Below are positions 62,294-64,000 of a stretch of 64,000 bases of DNA, piece after piece. Numbering within the stretch: position 1 is the stretch's first letter; each line of letters starts with the position of its first letter. The notes under the pieces were generated by a model, which was not told the DNA's origin, made no database searches, and was given only the letters and a program-made list of their open reading frames with translations. Source of the stretch: Salinimicrobium soli (GTDB lineage: Bacteria; Bacteroidota; Bacteroidia; Flavobacteriales; Flavobacteriaceae); NCBI RefSeq assembly GCF_048323655.1, contig NZ_JBLUWW010000001.1:248001-312000 (forward strand), given 5' to 3'. The translations under genes and the position numbers were made by a program.

Positions 62294-62794
62294 ATGTCTG
62301 AGATCGTAAACAGAGTAGCAAACAGCAAACTGGTAACTATAGATCTGGAGGATTTCTATCCTGCCGGACAAAGAGTTCTTTTTGATATTAAAGACTGGTT
62401 ATTGGAAGGTTTCGTGCTGCGCGAAAGAGATTTCAGGGCAAAAGCCAAAGAACATGACTGGTCACAGTACCAGGACACTTTTGTGGCTCTCACCTGTTCT
62501 ACAGATGCAATTATTCCGGGTTGGGCTTACATGCTTTTGAGCACTTATCTTTCTCCCTATGCCCAAAAAATAGTGGTGGGAGATCTTCAACTTTTGGAAA
62601 CAGTGATTTTTTCCGAAATCATTGAAAAGATGGATCTCAGCGGGTATAGAGACATGCCGGTTATTATCAAAGGCTGTTCAAGAAAACCTGTTCCCGAAAA
62701 TGCGTATATTCAACTCATTACCAAACTTCAGCCGGTAGCGAAGAGTATCATGTATGGTGAAGCTTGCTCTTCTGTACCTTTATTTAAAAAATAG
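62294..62794 (+). CDS. DUF2480 family protein
   Basis: 166 residues, cytoplasmic, no signal. VDLEDFYP-like (TIDLEDFYPAGQRVLFDIKD) near the start and CSTDAIIPGWAYMLLSTYL in the centre define DUF2480, a Bacteroidetes family of unknown function. The conserved Cys near 71 and in VIIKGCSRKPVPENAY could bind a metal or cluster. It lies 9 bases after the SufT-like gene, so it is probably a lineage-specific SUF partner. Confidence 0.85.
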   Translation: MSEIVNRVANSKLVTIDLEDFYPAGQRVLFDIKDWLLEGFVLRERDFRAKAKEHDWSQYQDTFVALTCSTDAIIPGWAYMLLSTYLSPYAQKIVVGDLQLLETVIFSEIIEKMDLSGYRDMPVIIKGCSRKPVPENAYIQLITKLQPVAKSIMYGEACSSVPLFKK

Positions 62795-62797
62795 AGT

Positions 62798-63694
62798 ATG
62801 AAGAAATATTTACTATCCCTGTTTTCAGTAGTTTTTTTTGTTGCAAATCTTTCCGCACAGGAAGAAGAAGAAAAAGATCCGGAAGGGTGGAACTCCCAAG
62901 GAAAATTCCAGCTTCTTTTTAATCAATCTGCATTCAATGAAGAGTGGAGAGGCGGAGGTACTTCCAGCATTGCAGGAAATCTTTCTTTAGATTACCAGCT
63001 AAACTACAGAAAAGGTAGTTTTTCATGGGATAATAAATTGCTGGCGAACTATGGACTTACCAAACAGAACGGCGATGAGTTCACGAGAAAGACCAGTGAC
63101 CGCCTTGAACTTAATTCCATTGCCGGGAAAGAACTAAATGATTCGAACTGGTATTATTCGTTCTTCACCAATTTCAGAACACAGCTCACGAAGGGTTACG
63201 TGTATTCGGAAAACAAAGAAACGGGAGAAACTTTACGAACCGAAACCACTCATTTTCTTTCTCCTGCCTTTTTGCAGTTTGGTCCCGGAATGATGTGGAA
63301 AAAGAATGAAAATCTTATTATTAATATTGCACCTGCAACAGCACGTTTCATTCTTGTTGATGATGCCTTTACCACAACTCCCGGATATAAGGACGGCAGT
63401 TACTACGGAGTAGATCAGGGGAAATCTTCCAGATTTGAATTAGGAGCTTCCATCTCTGGGTACGCTCTATGGGAAATTGTGGAAAATGTGAAAATGGAAA
63501 ATACCCTGAACCTGTACTCGAATTACCTGGAAAATCCGGAAAATGTAGATATCGACTACCTGATGAACCTGGAAATGAGCATCAACAAATTTCTCACTGC
63601 CAACCTGATCTTCCAGGCCATTTATGATGATAATACCATTGGAGCATTCCAGATAAGGGAGGTTTTTGGCGCAGGATTTAACTACACCTTCTGA
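62798..63694 (+). CDS. DUF3078 outer-membrane beta-barrel-like protein
   Basis: 298 residues with a signal peptide (LLSLFSVVFFVANLSAQ). The start of the mature protein (GWNSQGKFQLLFNQSAFNEE) and alternating strands up to the C-terminal aromatic FGAGFNYTF fit DUF3078, a predicted outer-membrane protein. It follows DUF2480 by 3 bases. Why it shares the SUF transcript is unclear; iron or thiol supply is speculation. Confidence 0.85.
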   Translation: MKKYLLSLFSVVFFVANLSAQEEEEKDPEGWNSQGKFQLLFNQSAFNEEWRGGGTSSIAGNLSLDYQLNYRKGSFSWDNKLLANYGLTKQNGDEFTRKTSDRLELNSIAGKELNDSNWYYSFFTNFRTQLTKGYVYSENKETGETLRTETTHFLSPAFLQFGPGMMWKKNENLIINIAPATARFILVDDAFTTTPGYKDGSYYGVDQGKSSRFELGASISGYALWEIVENVKMENTLNLYSNYLENPENVDIDYLMNLEMSINKFLTANLIFQAIYDDNTIGAFQIREVFGAGFNYTF

Positions 63695-63751
63695 TCCCTT
63701 TAAGTTAAAAAGCTGATTTTCGCACCTGGTATCTTTTGGATATCATTTGCG

Positions 63752-63759
63752 TAACTTTG
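63752..63759 (+). promoter_or_regulatory. Candidate -7 box for hflX
   Basis: TAACTTTG followed by CATG, 21 bases before the ATG at 63781. Confidence 0.5.
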
Positions 63760-63780
63760 CATGGATTCTCAAACCAATTT

Positions 63781-64000
63781 ATGTTAGAAAAGAACGATTT
63801 AGAATACGAAAAAGTTGTTTTGGTCGGGATCGTCACCCGGGAACAGGATGAAGAAAAGCTGAAGGAGTATCTTGACGAACTGGAATTTCTCACCTATACA
63901 GCCGGAGGAGAAGTTGTAAGACGCTATTCTCAGAAAATGGACAGACCAGATCCAAAGACTTTCATTGGCTCCGGAAAAATGGAAGAAGTCCGCAACTTTG
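63781..64000 (+). CDS. hflX: GTPase HflX, N-terminal part (cut by window end)
   Basis: The first 73 codons are seen: EYEKVVLVGIVTREQDEEKL, then YLDELEFLTYTAGGEVVRRY and PDPKTFIGSGKMEEV. This is the N-terminal nucleotide-binding domain of HflX, a ribosome-associated GTPase that splits stalled or hibernating ribosomes. The G domain lies beyond the window. It has its own promoter box after the SUF operon. Confidence 0.9.
   Translation, partial: MLEKNDLEYEKVVLVGIVTREQDEEKLKEYLDELEFLTYTAGGEVVRRYSQKMDRPDPKTFIGSGKMEEVRNF

Overview
The window comes from a member of the Bacteroidota, most likely a marine Flavobacteriaceae in the broad neighbourhood of Gramella, Salegentibacter or Zunongwangia. Evidence: many intergenic TAnnTTTG elements (the Bacteroidetes -7 box), no clear Shine-Dalgarno sites, a type IX secretion (T9SS) cargo protein, DUF4270, DUF6090, DUF2480 and DUF3078 proteins, a three-gene type-B succinate dehydrogenase, and atpD-atpC standing apart from the other ATP synthase genes. 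The genus is inference. This is mostly core chromosome: I see no rRNA, tRNA, insertion sequence, prophage or CRISPR array, and no gene-free stretch above 300 bases.

Layout. 1-1506: end of an RNase E/G gene, a DUF892/YciF ferritin-like gene and recX. 1496-8536 (minus): a biotin cluster bioF-bioD-bioA, a SET-domain gene, a ketoacyl-synthase gene, bioB and a JmjC-like cupin gene. 8569-14757: an mgtC-like gene facing a complete Mrp cation/proton antiporter operon (mrpABCDEFG, minus). 15018-17561: a DUF2975 membrane protein with an XRE regulator behind a twin-operator promoter, then an M61 peptidase. 17639-24018 (minus): atpD-atpC, then a half-length starch-synthase-like gene, a DUF4270 lipoprotein gene and glmS. 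24128-28888 (plus): panC-panD-flippase-like gene, an esterase-fold protein and radA. 28964-40185: lipoproteins, an MDR oxidoreductase, DUF6090, GNAT, exonuclease III, OmpA-like protein, a large T9SS protein, glycyl-tRNA synthetase and a coiled-coil protein. 40257-48718: comF, an Ig-like lipoprotein, a nitrilase-family omega-amidase candidate and aminotransferase, and sdhCAB. 48972-55468: a beta-propeller protein, an M24 peptidase, a hydrolase and thiL. 55754-63694 (plus): a SUF iron-sulfur operon sufA-B-(lipoprotein)-C-D-S-E-DUF59-DUF2480-DUF3078. 63781 to the edge: start of hflX.

How the genes relate. The biotin genes cover pimeloyl-thioester to biotin, but BioC and BioH, which make pimeloyl-ACP in many bacteria, are absent here. 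The ketoacyl synthase and SET-domain genes occupy that place, which makes this the most interesting cluster. BioB, SdhB and possibly RNase/other clients need Fe-S clusters supplied by the SUF operon. Sdh, ATP synthase and Mrp are all ion-linked bioenergetic machines. The aminotransferase and nitrilase-family protein could form a transaminase/omega-amidase pair. Several start codons are corrected from promoter or terminator position (mrpA, the aminotransferase, the T9SS protein, atpC).
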